Shown here piece by piece: positions 32,617-43,300 of a stretch of 64,000 nucleotides of DNA. A program made the translations under genes and the position numbers. This DNA is from Hypericum androsaemum (lineage: Eukaryota > Streptophyta > Magnoliopsida > Malpighiales > Hypericaceae). The DNA is taken from NCBI GenBank assembly GCA_963995505.1, contig OZ023182.1, positions 11,648,707-11,712,706 on the forward strand. Reading direction: 5' to 3'. The notes below the pieces were generated by a model. The model worked only from the letters and a program-made list of their open reading frames with translations. It ran no database searches and was not told where the DNA came from. Every line of letters begins with the position of its first letter. Positions within the stretch are counted from its first letter, which is position 1.

Positions 32617-33407
32617 TGATATGAATATGAAGAGCACTCATATGATTATTTCAAGTGCCAATCTGACCAAGTGAGAGAGCACATACAAAGCGCTTCAAGT
32701 CATAACTTAATGGGCTGATTTCCAAGCATACTTTGGAGAGTTGGGCTCAAGCAAATTTATTAAAGTCCATGGACAAGAGCCACGAAATTCAGCTGAGTTT
32801 ATGACCATAAATACAAGTTCTAGAAGGTCCTTTCAGCAGCAAAGATCTTGAAGATTCATTCTCTCTGATTTGGGCATTCTATTTAGGAAGTTTATTTCAT
32901 CCATTAGTTTTGATTAGGAAGTTATATTCCAACAACTCTTGGCTTATTTAGCTTGTTTGTCACGTTTTTAGCCTTCTTAAAAGGCTGAGATTTGTTTCCT
33001 TTTTAGTTTCCCTTTCCAGCCAGATTTTTAGGAGTTTTTTGATTTGGAATCTCTTTGTAATATTGAGCCTATTTATAGAGGCTTATGCAATGAGAAAAGG
33101 AGTCCATTATTGATTGAAAAACGTGGCCTTTGCTCTCTTAGTTCTTCGGAACTGTTCGAACACAACAGAGGGATTCCATCGAGTTCACTATCGACTTATC
33201 AAGCGGATCTTCATCACCGTTTGTGGCGTCTTCGACATATCAAGGTTCTTTGTTTCAACTCAAGCAGTGGGTCGCGGTCTTAATACCAAGGTTCTTGTTT
33301 GGTTGTGAGCATCGGGTTGAGATCTCCATCACGAACTGATCTAGAACGATCTGGGATTTCAACGCTTCTTGGACGGGTCTCGCGCATCGTTGGCGGGGTT
33401 CGTATCA
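32617..33407 (+). repeat. 3' LTR, gag-only element copy 2
   Basis: Preceded by CAAGAGTAGGGGAA. Nearly identical to 30602-31393. Confidence 0.92.
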
Positions 33408-36400
33408 ATAAGGCAAGAAAAGGCAAGAAAAGGCCAGGTATAGGCCAGGAAAAGGAAAGAAAAGCTACGATAAGGCAAGGATAAGGCAAGAGATGGAAGG
33501 AAAAGACAAGAAAAGGCACGATAAGGAAAGATAAAGGAAAGAAAATGCATGATAAGGCAAGGAAAAGGCAAGATATGAAAAAAAGGCAAGATAACGCAAG
33601 AAAAGGAAAGAAATGCAAGGAAAATGTAAAATAAGGAAGATAAGGATAGAAAAGGCAAGGAAAAGAAGAGAAAAGGCAAGAAAAGGTAAGGAAAAGCAAG
33701 ATAAGGCAAGGAAAAGGCAAGATAAGGAAAGATAAGGCAAGAAAATGCAAGAAATAGCAAGAAAAGAAAAGAAAAGGCAAGGAAAAGGCAAGAAAAGGCA
33801 AGAAATGGCAAGATAGAAAAGAAAAGGCAAGATAAGGCAAGAAAGGGGAAGAAAAGGAAAGTTCAGACAATAAAAGGCAAGAAAAGGGAAGATAAGGCAC
33901 GGAAAGGGAAGGAAAAGGCAAGATAAGGAAGGAAAAGACATGATATGGCAAGCAAAGGCAAGGAAAAGGCAAGATAACGCAAGAAAAGGCAAGAACCATA
34001 AGGAAAAGGTAAGATAATGAAAAAAAAGTCAAGATAAGGAATGATAGGGAGCGACAAGGCAAAAAAAAAAGAAAGGCAAGCTAAGGAAAGAAAAGGCATA
34101 ATAAGGAAAGAAAAGCCAAATAGAGGCAAGAAGAGGCAAGAAAATGCAAGAAAAAGCAAGAAATGGCAATAAGGAAAGAAAAGGCAAGATAAAGTATGAT
34201 AAGGCAAGAAAAGGTAAGAAAAGGAAAGGAAAAGGCAAGATAAGGAAGGCTAGATAAGGCAAGAAAAGGCTCGAAAAGGCAAGAAAGGGCAAGAAAAGGC
34301 AAGGAAAAGGCAAGAAAAGGCAAGGAAAAGACAAGAAATGGCAAGGAAAGACAATAAAAGGCAAGAAAAGACAATAAAAGACAAGCAAAGGCAAGATCAG
34401 GCAAGAAAAAGAATGAAAAGGAAAGGAAAAGGCAAGATAAGGAAAGGAAAGAAAAGGCATGATAAGGCATGAACAGACAAGGAAAAGGAAAGATTAGGAA
34501 AGAAAAGGTAAGATAACATAAGAAAAGGGCAGGAAAAGGCAAGAAAAGGCTATAAAAGGTATGGAAAAGGTAAGATATGGAAAGAAAAGGCAAGATAAGG
34601 CAAGGAAAAAGTAAGAAAAGGCAAGGAAAATGCAAGATTGAGAAAGAAAAGGCGAGATAATGCCAGAAAAGGTGAGAAAAGGCAAGAAAATGCAAAATAA
34701 GAAAAGAAAAGGCAAGAAAGGGCAAGAAATGGCAAGGAAAAGGTAAGATAAGGAAAGAAAAGGTGAGATAAGGTAAGATAAGGCCAAAAAAGGTAAGAAA
34801 AGTCAAAAAAAGGCAGGGAAAAGCAAGAAAAGGCAAGATAAGGGAAGAAAAGGCTACATAAGGCCGAAAAGGCAAAAAAAGGCAAGGAAAATGTTGGAAA
34901 AGGCTAGGAAAAGGCAAGATAAGGAAAGAAAAGGCAAGAAAATGCAAGATAAGGAAAGAAAGGGTAAGCAATTGTAAGGATAAGGTAAGATACGGAAAGA
35001 AATAGCAAGATAAGGCAGAAAAGGCAAGAAAAGGAAAGGAAAAGGTAAGGAAAAGGTAAGATATGGTAAGATAAGGAAAGAAAAGGCAAGAAAATGCAAG
35101 GAAAAGGCAAGATAAGGCAAGGTAAGGAACGAAAAGGCAAGAAAAGTCAAGAAATGGCATGATAAGGAAAGAAAAGGCAAGATAAGGCAAGAACAGACAA
35201 GAAAAGACAAGACAAGACAAGAAATGGCAATAAGGAAAGAAAAGGCAATATAAAGTAAGATAAGGCAAGATAAGGCCAGAAAAGGAATGGAAAAGGCAAG
35301 ATAAAGAAGGAAAAGGCAAGATAAGGAAAGAAAAGGCTAGATAAGGTAAGAAAAGGCACGAAAAGGCAAGAAAGGGCAAGAAAAGGCAAGGAAAAGGCAA
35401 GGAAAGGCAAGTAAAAGACAAGAAAAGGCAAGGAAAGACAATAAAAGGCAAGAAAAGACAATAAAAGTCAAGAAAAGGCAAGCTAAGGAAAAATAAAGAA
35501 AGCAAAGGCAAGATAAGGCAAGAAAAAGAATGATAAGGCAAGAAAAGACAAAGAAAAGGCAAGAAAAGGCATGAAAAGGCAAGGAAAAGGAAAGATTAGG
35601 AAAGAAAAGGCAAGATAACGCAAGAAAAGGCCTGGAAAAGGCAAGGAAAAAGAAAGAAAAAGCACGGAAAAAGCAAGATAGAGCAAGAAAAGGCGAGCTA
35701 AGGCAAGAAAAGGTGAGGAAAGGCAAGAAAATGCAAGATAAGAAAAGAAAAGGCAAGAAAAGGGAAGAAATGGCAAGGAAAAGGCAAGATAAGGAAAGAA
35801 AAGGTGACATAAGTCAAGATAAGGCAAGAAAATGTAAGAAAAGACAAGACAAGGTAGGGAATGGCACGAAAAGGCAAGATAAGGGAAGAAAAGGCAAGAT
35901 AAGGCCAAAAAAGGCAAGAAACGGCAGGGAAAATGTAGGAAAAGGTAAGGAAAAGGAAAGATAAGGAAAGAAATGGCAAGAAAAGGAAAGAAAAGGCAAG
36001 AAAATGCAAGATAAGGAAAGAAAGGGCAAGAAATTGTAAGGATAAGGTAAGATACTGAAAGAAATAGCAAGATAAGGAAAGATAAGGCAAGGAAAGGGAA
36101 CGAAAAGGTAAGAAAATGCAAGTTAAGGAAAGAAAAGGCAAGAAAAGGAAAGAAATGGCAAGAAAAAGGCAAGATAGGGAAAGATAAGGCAAGAAAATGC
36201 AACAAAAGGCAACAAAGTCAAAGAAAAGGCAAGGAAAGGGTAATAAAAGGCAAGGAAAAGGCAAGATAATGAATGATAAGGAAAGGTAAGGAAAGAAAAG
36301 GCAAGAAAACTCAAGAAAAGGCAAGGAAAAGGCAAGATAAGGAAAGAAAAGGCAAGATAAGGCAAGACAGGCAAGAAAAGATAAGAAAGGCAAGAAAATT

Positions 36401-37690
36401 CAAGTAAAAGGCAAGGAGAAGGCAAGAATAGGCAAGATAAGGAAAGAAATGGCAAGATAACGAAAGAAAGGGCAAGAAAAGGCAAGGAAAAGACAAGAAA
36501 AGTCAAGAAAAGATAATAAACTGCAAGAAATGGCAAGCTAAGGCAAGCTAAGGCAAGAAAGGGCAAGAAAAGGCAAGGAAAAGCCAAGAAAAGGCAAAAA
36601 AAAGGCAAGTAATAGGCAAGATAAGGAAAGATAAGGCAAGGTAAGGAAAGAAAAGACAAGAAAAGTTAAGAAATGGCAAGGAAAAGGAAAGATAAGGAAA
36701 GAAAAGGAAAGATAAGGCAAGAAAAGGCAAGAAAAGACAAGACAAGGCAAGAAAATGCAAGGAAAAGGCAAGATAAGGAAAGAAAAGGCAAGATAAGGCA
36801 AGATAAAGAAAGAAAGGGCGAGAAAAGGGAAGAAAAGGCAAGGAAAAGGCAAGAAAAGATAATAAAAGGCAAGGAATGGCAAGAAAGGCAAGCTAAGGCA
36901 AGATAAGGCAAGAAAGGGCAAGGAAAAGGCTAGATAGGGCAAGAAAAGTCAATAAAAAGAATGATAATGCAAGAAAAGGCAAGGAACATGCAAGATAATG
37001 CAAGAAAAGGCAAGAAATGCAAGAAACGCAAGGAATAGGTAAGAAAAGGAAAGAAAAGGCAAGATATGGCAAGACAAGGCAAAAATAGGCAAGTTAAGGC
37101 AGGAAAAGGCAAGATAAGGAAAGAAAAAGGTAAGACAAGGCAAAGAAAAGGCAAGAAAATGCAAGAAAAGGAAAGAAAAGGCAATAAATGGCAAGGAAAA
37201 GGAAAGATAAGATATGCAAATGCAAGATAAGGCATGATAAGGCAAGATAAGGCAAGAAAAGGAAATAAAAAGCAAGAAAAGGAAATAAAAAGCAAGAAAA
37301 GGCAAGGAAAAGGGAAGATAAGGTAAGAAAAGGTAGGATAACGCAAGAAAAGGCAAGGAAAATGCAGGAAAAGGCCAGGAAAAGGGAAGATATGGAAAGA
37401 AAAGGCAAGATATGGCAAGAAAAGATAAGATAAGGTAAGAAAAGGGAAGATAAGGCAAGGTAAGGCAAGATAGGGCAAGAAAAGGCAAGATAGGGCAAGA
37501 AAAGGCAAGATAAGGCAAGAAAATGTAAGGAAAAGGCAAGATAAGGAAAGAAAAGCAAAGATAAGGGAAGATAATGCAAAAAAGGTAGCAAAATGCAAGA
37601 TAAGAAAAGATAAGGCAAGAAAAGACAAGAAATTGCAAGAAAATGCAAGATAAATCAAGAAAAGGCAAGAAATTGTAAGAAAATGCAAGA
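33408..37690 (+). repeat. decamer satellite, block D (purine strand = +)
   Basis: 4.3 kb of the same decamer, uninterrupted. It ends at the truncated LTR of copy 3. Confidence 0.95.
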
Positions 37691-37863
37691 CAATCACATT
37701 CCTAAACTGACTTGAACTCTTAAAGAAACGAAATTCTCAAATTATTGACTTCCTAAATATACTATAATTCTTATAAAATGAAAATAACATATAATTAACT
37801 TCCTAAACAGACTCAAAAACTTCAAAAATGAAATTAATCTTCTTGCTGATCAGATTCATATCA
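37691..37863 (-). repeat. truncated 3' LTR, copy 3
   Basis: Only the start of the LTR (minus strand TGATATGAATCTGATC) is present. It breaks off at an AATCACATT motif against satellite. Confidence 0.85.
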
Positions 37864-38840
37864 TTCCCCTCCTCTTGAAATGGATTTGTCCTCAAATCCT
37901 TGCATCCGTCATACTTTTGCCAACTCACAACCATGCTGGTGCAAGATGAACTCTTTGAACGTCGTGGCTGCACTTGATACCTTCCTTTCCAACAGAATAA
38001 GTACTTCAATCTTAAAGAATCTGAAGTCATCTCCAAATTAAAAGCAAAAGACTTACTTTTTTGAATAAGCCTTTCACCAATCTTCAAACTATTCCATAAG
38101 TTGATCAATGCTGATCCTCCAACATATTCAAACTTGTCAACTCCCAAGAAGTCAATATGCTCAACATATTCAACGTGAAAATCTGGAAACATGTAAGATA
38201 TGGGTTGATCCTCTTCCTTGTTAACAGCAACAATAAGTTCTTCATGTTCACCATCAATAGGAATTGTGCACTTCTTCATGTGAACAATATCCACCACAGA
38301 TGATTCGACAAATAAATCTCTTAGGTAAAGTAATGACATGGTATGGTCATCAAAATAATCTCCATCAAATAAATCAATGGAATATTCACCAAACTCCTCC
38401 CATATCAAAACCTCTTCAAAAACTTCATCTGAAGTCATACCAATTTCAGAACAACATACCTTTTCCTCAATGTTGCACTTAGATTGAATGATCTTCTCTT
38501 GTTGTACTTCACTAACTTCTCTTGTATGCAAGTCAATTTTCCTTGCCAAAGACATAAGTTTCTCCCAGCTGTCTTCATCATCCCATGCTGTAACTCTAAG
38601 AGTGCTATCACCTCTAACCCCAATCTTTCTTTGTTGAGCTCTTGTATCCCTGCATACATTAGGAACATCATGTATCCTCTCTTGTTTGCACACTATCCGG
38701 TCCACCTTTTCGCTGAGCTTCTTGACCTCCGTTCTCATTATATGCCTCATCCCACTAAGAAGGGCATCCATAAACGTGTGTGGATCACCAACCAATGGTG
38801 CAACACCTTCAACGGATCTTCTTGAGTAGTTATAAGACAT
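37803..38840 (-). CDS. gag-like protein of the gag-only family (345 codons, open)
   Basis: The longest intact version. ATG is at 38840 after the purine-rich leader, with MSYNYSRRSVEGVAPLVGDP, then KKLSEKVDRIVCKQERIHDV, WEEFGEYSIDLFDGDYFDDH and FLGVDKFEYVGGSALINLW. It continues through DLRTNPFQEEGNDMN into the truncated LTR, so the last ~20 codons are LTR-encoded. The conservation of this frame with copy 2 over more than 300 codons supports it as a real protein of the family. Confidence 0.75.
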   Translation of the reverse strand: MSYNYSRRSVEGVAPLVGDPHTFMDALLSGMRHIMRTEVKKLSEKVDRIVCKQERIHDVPNVCRDTRAQQRKIGVRGDSTLRVTAWDDEDSWEKLMSLARKIDLHTREVSEVQQEKIIQSKCNIEEKVCCSEIGMTSDEVFEEVLIWEEFGEYSIDLFDGDYFDDHTMSLLYLRDLFVESSVVDIVHMKKCTIPIDGEHEELIVAVNKEEDQPISYMFPDFHVEYVEHIDFLGVDKFEYVGGSALINLWNSLKIGERLIQKSKSFAFNLEMTSDSLRLKYLFCWKGRYQVQPRRSKSSSCTSMVVSWQKYDGCKDLRTNPFQEEGNDMNLISKKINFIFEVFESV

Positions 38841-39080
38841 TCTTGCAGATTCTCCTTTTTTCTACTTTCAACTTTTCTTTTTTTTGATTTTTTTTTCAGC
38901 CTTCTTTCTTCTTCTTTTCTTGGCTGCCTTCTTCTCTATCTTTCTTTTTTTTTGGAATTTGTTTCCTCTTTTTTTATATTTTTTTTCTTTCTCCAACTCA
39001 AAATAAAATAAGAACAATAATTGAAAACTAATGAAAACAAAAACGAAATTTAAAGATAGATGATCTGAAGTAGAGCCTAA

Positions 39081-39092
39081 GCTCTGATACCA
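39081..39092 (-). promoter_or_regulatory. primer-binding site, initiator tRNA-Met (copy 3)
   Basis: Plus strand GCTCTGATACCA, the reverse complement of TGGTATCAGAGC, next to the LTR end. Confidence 0.9.
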
Positions 39093-39094
39093 AC

Positions 39095-39713
39095 TGATGT
39101 GAATCTCATTACGGATCCACGCAAAAGCTGGATCTATCTACGTTCAGATTGATGGAAATCTTGACCCGTTGTTTGCACCTTTGCAAGAACCTCGGCATGA
39201 ACAACCTCGACCCGCTGCTGTAGGGAAACAAGAACCTTGATTTGATGAGGACGCCACAAACGGTGATGTAGATTCGCTTGATAAGTCGAAGGTGAACGAA
39301 CGGAATCCCTCCGCTGTGTTTGAATAGTTTCGAAGAACCAAGAGAGCAAAGCCCACGTTTTTTATACTCAAATTATTCTCCTCATTCTCATTGACAAAGC
39401 CTTTATATATAGGCAGATTGTTACAAAGAGATTCCTAATTAAATATAACTTCTAACTAGATAAATATGACTTAAAAATAGGAAACTAAAAAGGAAAACAA
39501 GTCTAGTACTCTTATGATTGCTAAAAATGTGATTATCACATAATCACATTCCTAAACTGACTTGAACTCTTAAAGAAATGAAATTCTCAAATTATTGACT
39601 TCCTAAATAGACTATAATTCTTATAAAATGAAAATAACATATAATTAACTTCCTAAACAGACTCAAAAATCTCAAAAATGAAATTAATCTTCTTGCTGAT
39701 CAGATTCATATCA
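39095..39713 (-). repeat. 5' LTR, copy 3
   Basis: 619 bp. Plus strand starts TGATGTGAATCTC and ends GATTCATATCA. It carries the same R/U5 wording as copy 1 in reverse. Confidence 0.9.
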
Positions 39714-40335
39714 TAATCAGATCTGCAAGAAGCCATAATTATTTAATAATTCGTTTTTGAGTTTCAAAGTCTATTTAGGAAGTTAATTACTTGTTAATTT
39801 TATTTTACATGAGTTCTATTCTGTTTAGGAAGTTACAAAAAAGATAATTTCGTTTTATTAGGAGTTCTAGTCTGTTTAGGAAGTCAATTATGAGATAATC
39901 ACGTTTTGAGTATTCCTAGTAGGATTAGAGTTATTTTCCTTTTTAGTTTCCCTTTTTAAGTCATATTTATCTAGTTAGAAGTTATATTTAATTAGGAATC
40001 TCTTTGTAACAATCTGCCTATATATAAAGGCATTATCAATGAGAATAAGGAGAATAATTTGAGTACAAAAAACGTGGGCTTTGCTCTCTTGGTTCTTCGG
40101 AACTGTTCGAACACAGCGGAGGGATTCCGTTCGTTCACCTTCGACTTATCAAGCGGATCTACATCACCGTTTGAGGCGTCGTCATCAAATCAAGGTTCTT
40201 GTTTCCCTACAGCAGCGAGTAGAGGTTGTTCATACTGAGGTTCTTGCAAAGGTGCAAACAACGTGTCGAGATTTCCATCAATCTGAACGTAGATAGATCC
40301 GGCTTTCGCGTGGATCCGTAACAAGATTCACATCA
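39714..40335 (+). repeat. single LTR of the gag-only family (copy-1 type), lacking its first ~7 bp
   Basis: Reads T-AATCAGATCTGCAAG... to GATTCACATCA, in direct orientation, head-to-head with the copy 3 LTR. The TGATATG start is missing. The right flank is CAAGA (40336-40340), as after copy 1. Confidence 0.85.
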
Positions 40336-43300
40336 CAAGACAAGGTAAAAAAAGGCAAGATAAGGCCAGTAATGGCGAGAAAATGCAAGATAGAGAAAGA
40401 CAAGAAAAAAAAGGCAAGGAAAATGCAAGATAAGGAAAAAAAAGGCAAAATAAGGTATGATAATGCAAGAAAAGGCAAGAAAAGATAAGAAAAGATAAAG
40501 AAAAGGCAAGGAAAGGCCAGGAAAATGTAGGAAAAGGCAAGAAAAGGTAAGAAAAGGCAAGAAAAGGCAAGAGAAGGAATGAAAAGGAAAGATAGGGCAA
40601 TAAAAGATAAGATAAGGTAAGAAAAGGCAAAGAAAAGAGAAGATAAGGAAAGAAAAGGCAAGATAAGGTTAGATAATGCAAGAAAAGGAAAGAAAAGATA
40701 AGTAAAGGCAAGAAAAAGTAAGAAAAGGAAAGAAAGGGCAAGATAAGGCAAGAAAATATACGATAAGGCAAGATAAGGCAAGAAAAGCAAGGAAAAGGGA
40801 AGATATGGCAAGAAAAGGCAAGATAAGGTAAGAAAAGGCAAGGAAAAGGTAAGACAAGGCTAGAAAAGGCAAGATAAGGTAAGAAAAGGCAAGGAAAAGG
40901 TAAGATAAGGCAAGAAATGGCATGAAAAAGCATGATAAGGCAAGATAAAAGCAAGATAAGGAAAGAAAATGCATGATAAGGAAAGATAAGGCAAGGAAAA
41001 GGCAAGATATGGAAAGAAAAGGCAAGATAACGCAAGAAAAGGCAAGAAATGTAAGGAAAAGGTAAAATATGGATAGATAAGGAAAGAAAAGGCAAGGAAA
41101 AGGAGAGAAAAGGTAAGAAAAGGCAAGGAAAAGGAGAGAAAAGGTAAGAAAAGGCAAGGAAAAGGAGAGAAAAGGTAAGAAAAGGCAAGGAATGGCAAGA
41201 AAAAGCAAGATAAGGCAAGAAAAGGCAAGGAAAATGCAATATAAGGAAAGAAAGGCAAGATAAGGCAAGAAAATGAAAGAAATAGTAAGAAATGGAAAGA
41301 AAAGGCAAGGAAAAGGCAAGATAAGGCAAGAAAGGGCAAGGAAAAGACAAGATAACGAAATGAAAGGCAAGATAAGGCAAGATATGGCAAGAAAAGGCAA
41401 GAAATAGCAAGAAAAGGAAAGAAAATGCATGGAAAAGGCAAGAAAAGGCAAGATAAGGCAAGATATGGCAAGAAATGGAAAGAAAAGGCAAGAAATGGCA
41501 AGGAAAAGGCAAGATAAGGAAAGAAAAGGTAAGATAAGGCAAGAAAAGGTAAGATAAGTAAAGAAAATGCAGGAAAAGGCAAGACAAAGAAAGAAAAGGC
41601 AAGATAAGGCAAGAAAAGGCAAGAAAAGGGCAAGAAAAGGCTAGAAAAGGCAAGGAAAAGGCAAGATATGGAAAGAAAAAGCAAGAAAAGGCAAGGAAAA
41701 GGCAAGATAGGGCAAGAAAAAGCAAGAAAAGGCAAGATAAGGCAAGAAAAAGGAAGATAAAGAAAAATAAGGTATGAAAAGGCAAGATAAAGTTAGAAAA
41801 GGAGAGAAAAGGCAAGGAAAAAGCAAGTTAGGAGAAGAAATGCCAAGAAAAAGAGAAAAGGTATGGAAAAGGTAAGTTGGGCGAAGAAAAGGCAAGATAA
41901 GCCAAGAAAAGGCAAAAAAAGTAAGATAAGGCAAGAAAAGGCAAGGAAAAGGTAAGATAAGGTAAGAAAAGGTATGATAAGGCAAGAAAAGGCAAGATAA
42001 CGCAAGAAAATGCAAGAAACGCAAGCAAAAGGTAGGACAATTAAAGATAAGGCAAGACAAGTCCAAAAAAGACAAGAAAAGGCAAGATAAGGCAAGATAA
42101 GGAAAGAAAAGCCGAGAAGAGGCAAGGAGATGAAAGAAAAGCAAGAAAATGCAAGATAAGGAAAGAAAAGGCAAGACGAGGTCAGAAAAGGCAAAATATG
42201 GAAAGAAAAGGTAAGAAAATGCAAGAAATGGCAAGGAAAAGGCAAGATAAGGAAAGATAAGGCAAGATAAGGCAATAAAAGGCAAGTAAAAGGAACGAAA
42301 AGGCAAGATAGGGCAAGAAAGAGCACGAAAGGGCAAGAAAAGACAAGGAAAAGGCTAGAAAAGGCAAGAAAAAAGCAAGAAAAGGCAAGAAAAGATAATA
42401 AAAGGCAAGAAAAGGCAAGAAAAGGCATGAAAGGGCATGAAAAGGCAAGATAGGGCAAGAAAAGACAGGAATAGGCTAGAAAAGACAAGGAAAAGGCAAG
42501 AAAAGGCAAGGAAAAAGAAAGAAAATTGTAGAAAAGGCAAGGAAAGACAAGGAAAATGCAAGATAAGAAAAGAAAAGGCATGATAAGGCAAGAAAAGACA
42601 AGGAAAAGACAAGGTAATGAAAGAAAATGTAAGATAACACAAGAAAAGGCAAGAAACGTTAGGAAAAGGTAAGATAAGGAAAGAAAAGGCAAGGAAAAGC
42701 AAAAAAAGGAAAGATAAAGCAACAAAGGGTAAGAAAAGGCAAGTAAAGGCAAGAAAAGACAATAAAAGGCAAGAGAAGGTAAGATAAGGACAGAAAAGGC
42801 ATGATAAGGCAAGAAAAGACAAGGAAACGGCAAGATAACACAATAAAAGGCAAGAAATACAATGAAAAATTAAGATAATGAAAAAAAAGTCAAGATAAGG
42901 CAAGATAGGGCAAGACAAGGCAAAAAAAAAGAAAAGGTAAGATAAGGAAAGAAAAGCCAAGAAGAGGAAAGAAGCGACAAGAAAATGCTAGAAAAGGCAA
43001 GAAATGGAAATAAGGAAAGAAAAGGCAAGATAAGGTAAGATAAGGCAAGAAAAGGCAAGAAAAGGAAAGGAAAAGGCAAGATAAAGCAATAAAAGGCAAG
43101 GAAAAGGCAAGATAAGGAAAGAAAAGGCTAGTTAAGGCACGAAAAGGTAAGAAAGGGCAAGAAAAGGCAAGAAATGGCAAGGAAAAGGCAAGAAAAGGCA
43201 AGGAAAAAAAAGAAAAGTCAAGAAAAGACAATAAAAGGCAAGATAAGAAAAGATAAAGAAAGAAAGGCAAGATAAGGCAAGAAAAAGAATGATAAGGCAA

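Larger units (their letters stand above)
30602..33407 (+). mobile_element. non-autonomous gag-only LTR retrotransposon, copy 2
   Basis: 2.8 kb with 792/791-bp LTRs (30602-31393 and 32617-33407) and a perfect ATAAG duplication (30597-30601 and 33408-33412) cut from the satellite. The primer site is at 31396-31407 and the purine tract just before 32617. The LTRs belong to a second subtype whose left part differs from copy 1. The R/U5 part and internal region are clearly homologous. The only coding capacity is the gag-like frame. Confidence 0.93.
37691..39713 (-). mobile_element. non-autonomous gag-only LTR retrotransposon, copy 3 (3' LTR truncated)
   Basis: Minus-strand element: 5' LTR at 39095-39713, primer site RC at 39081-39092, leader, gag-like frame, polypurine tract, then only the first 173 bp of the 3' LTR (37691-37863) before the satellite. 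It abuts head-to-head a plus-strand LTR at 39714. The LTR is a third variant, close to copy 1 but distinct in its left part. Confidence 0.88.

Noticed and set aside
37686..40340. CAAGA on both sides of 37691-40335 as a target duplication of one composite element
   Set aside because: CAAGA occurs in nearly every satellite unit, and the two LTR variants inside are of opposite orientation and different subtype, so one insertion event is not supported.
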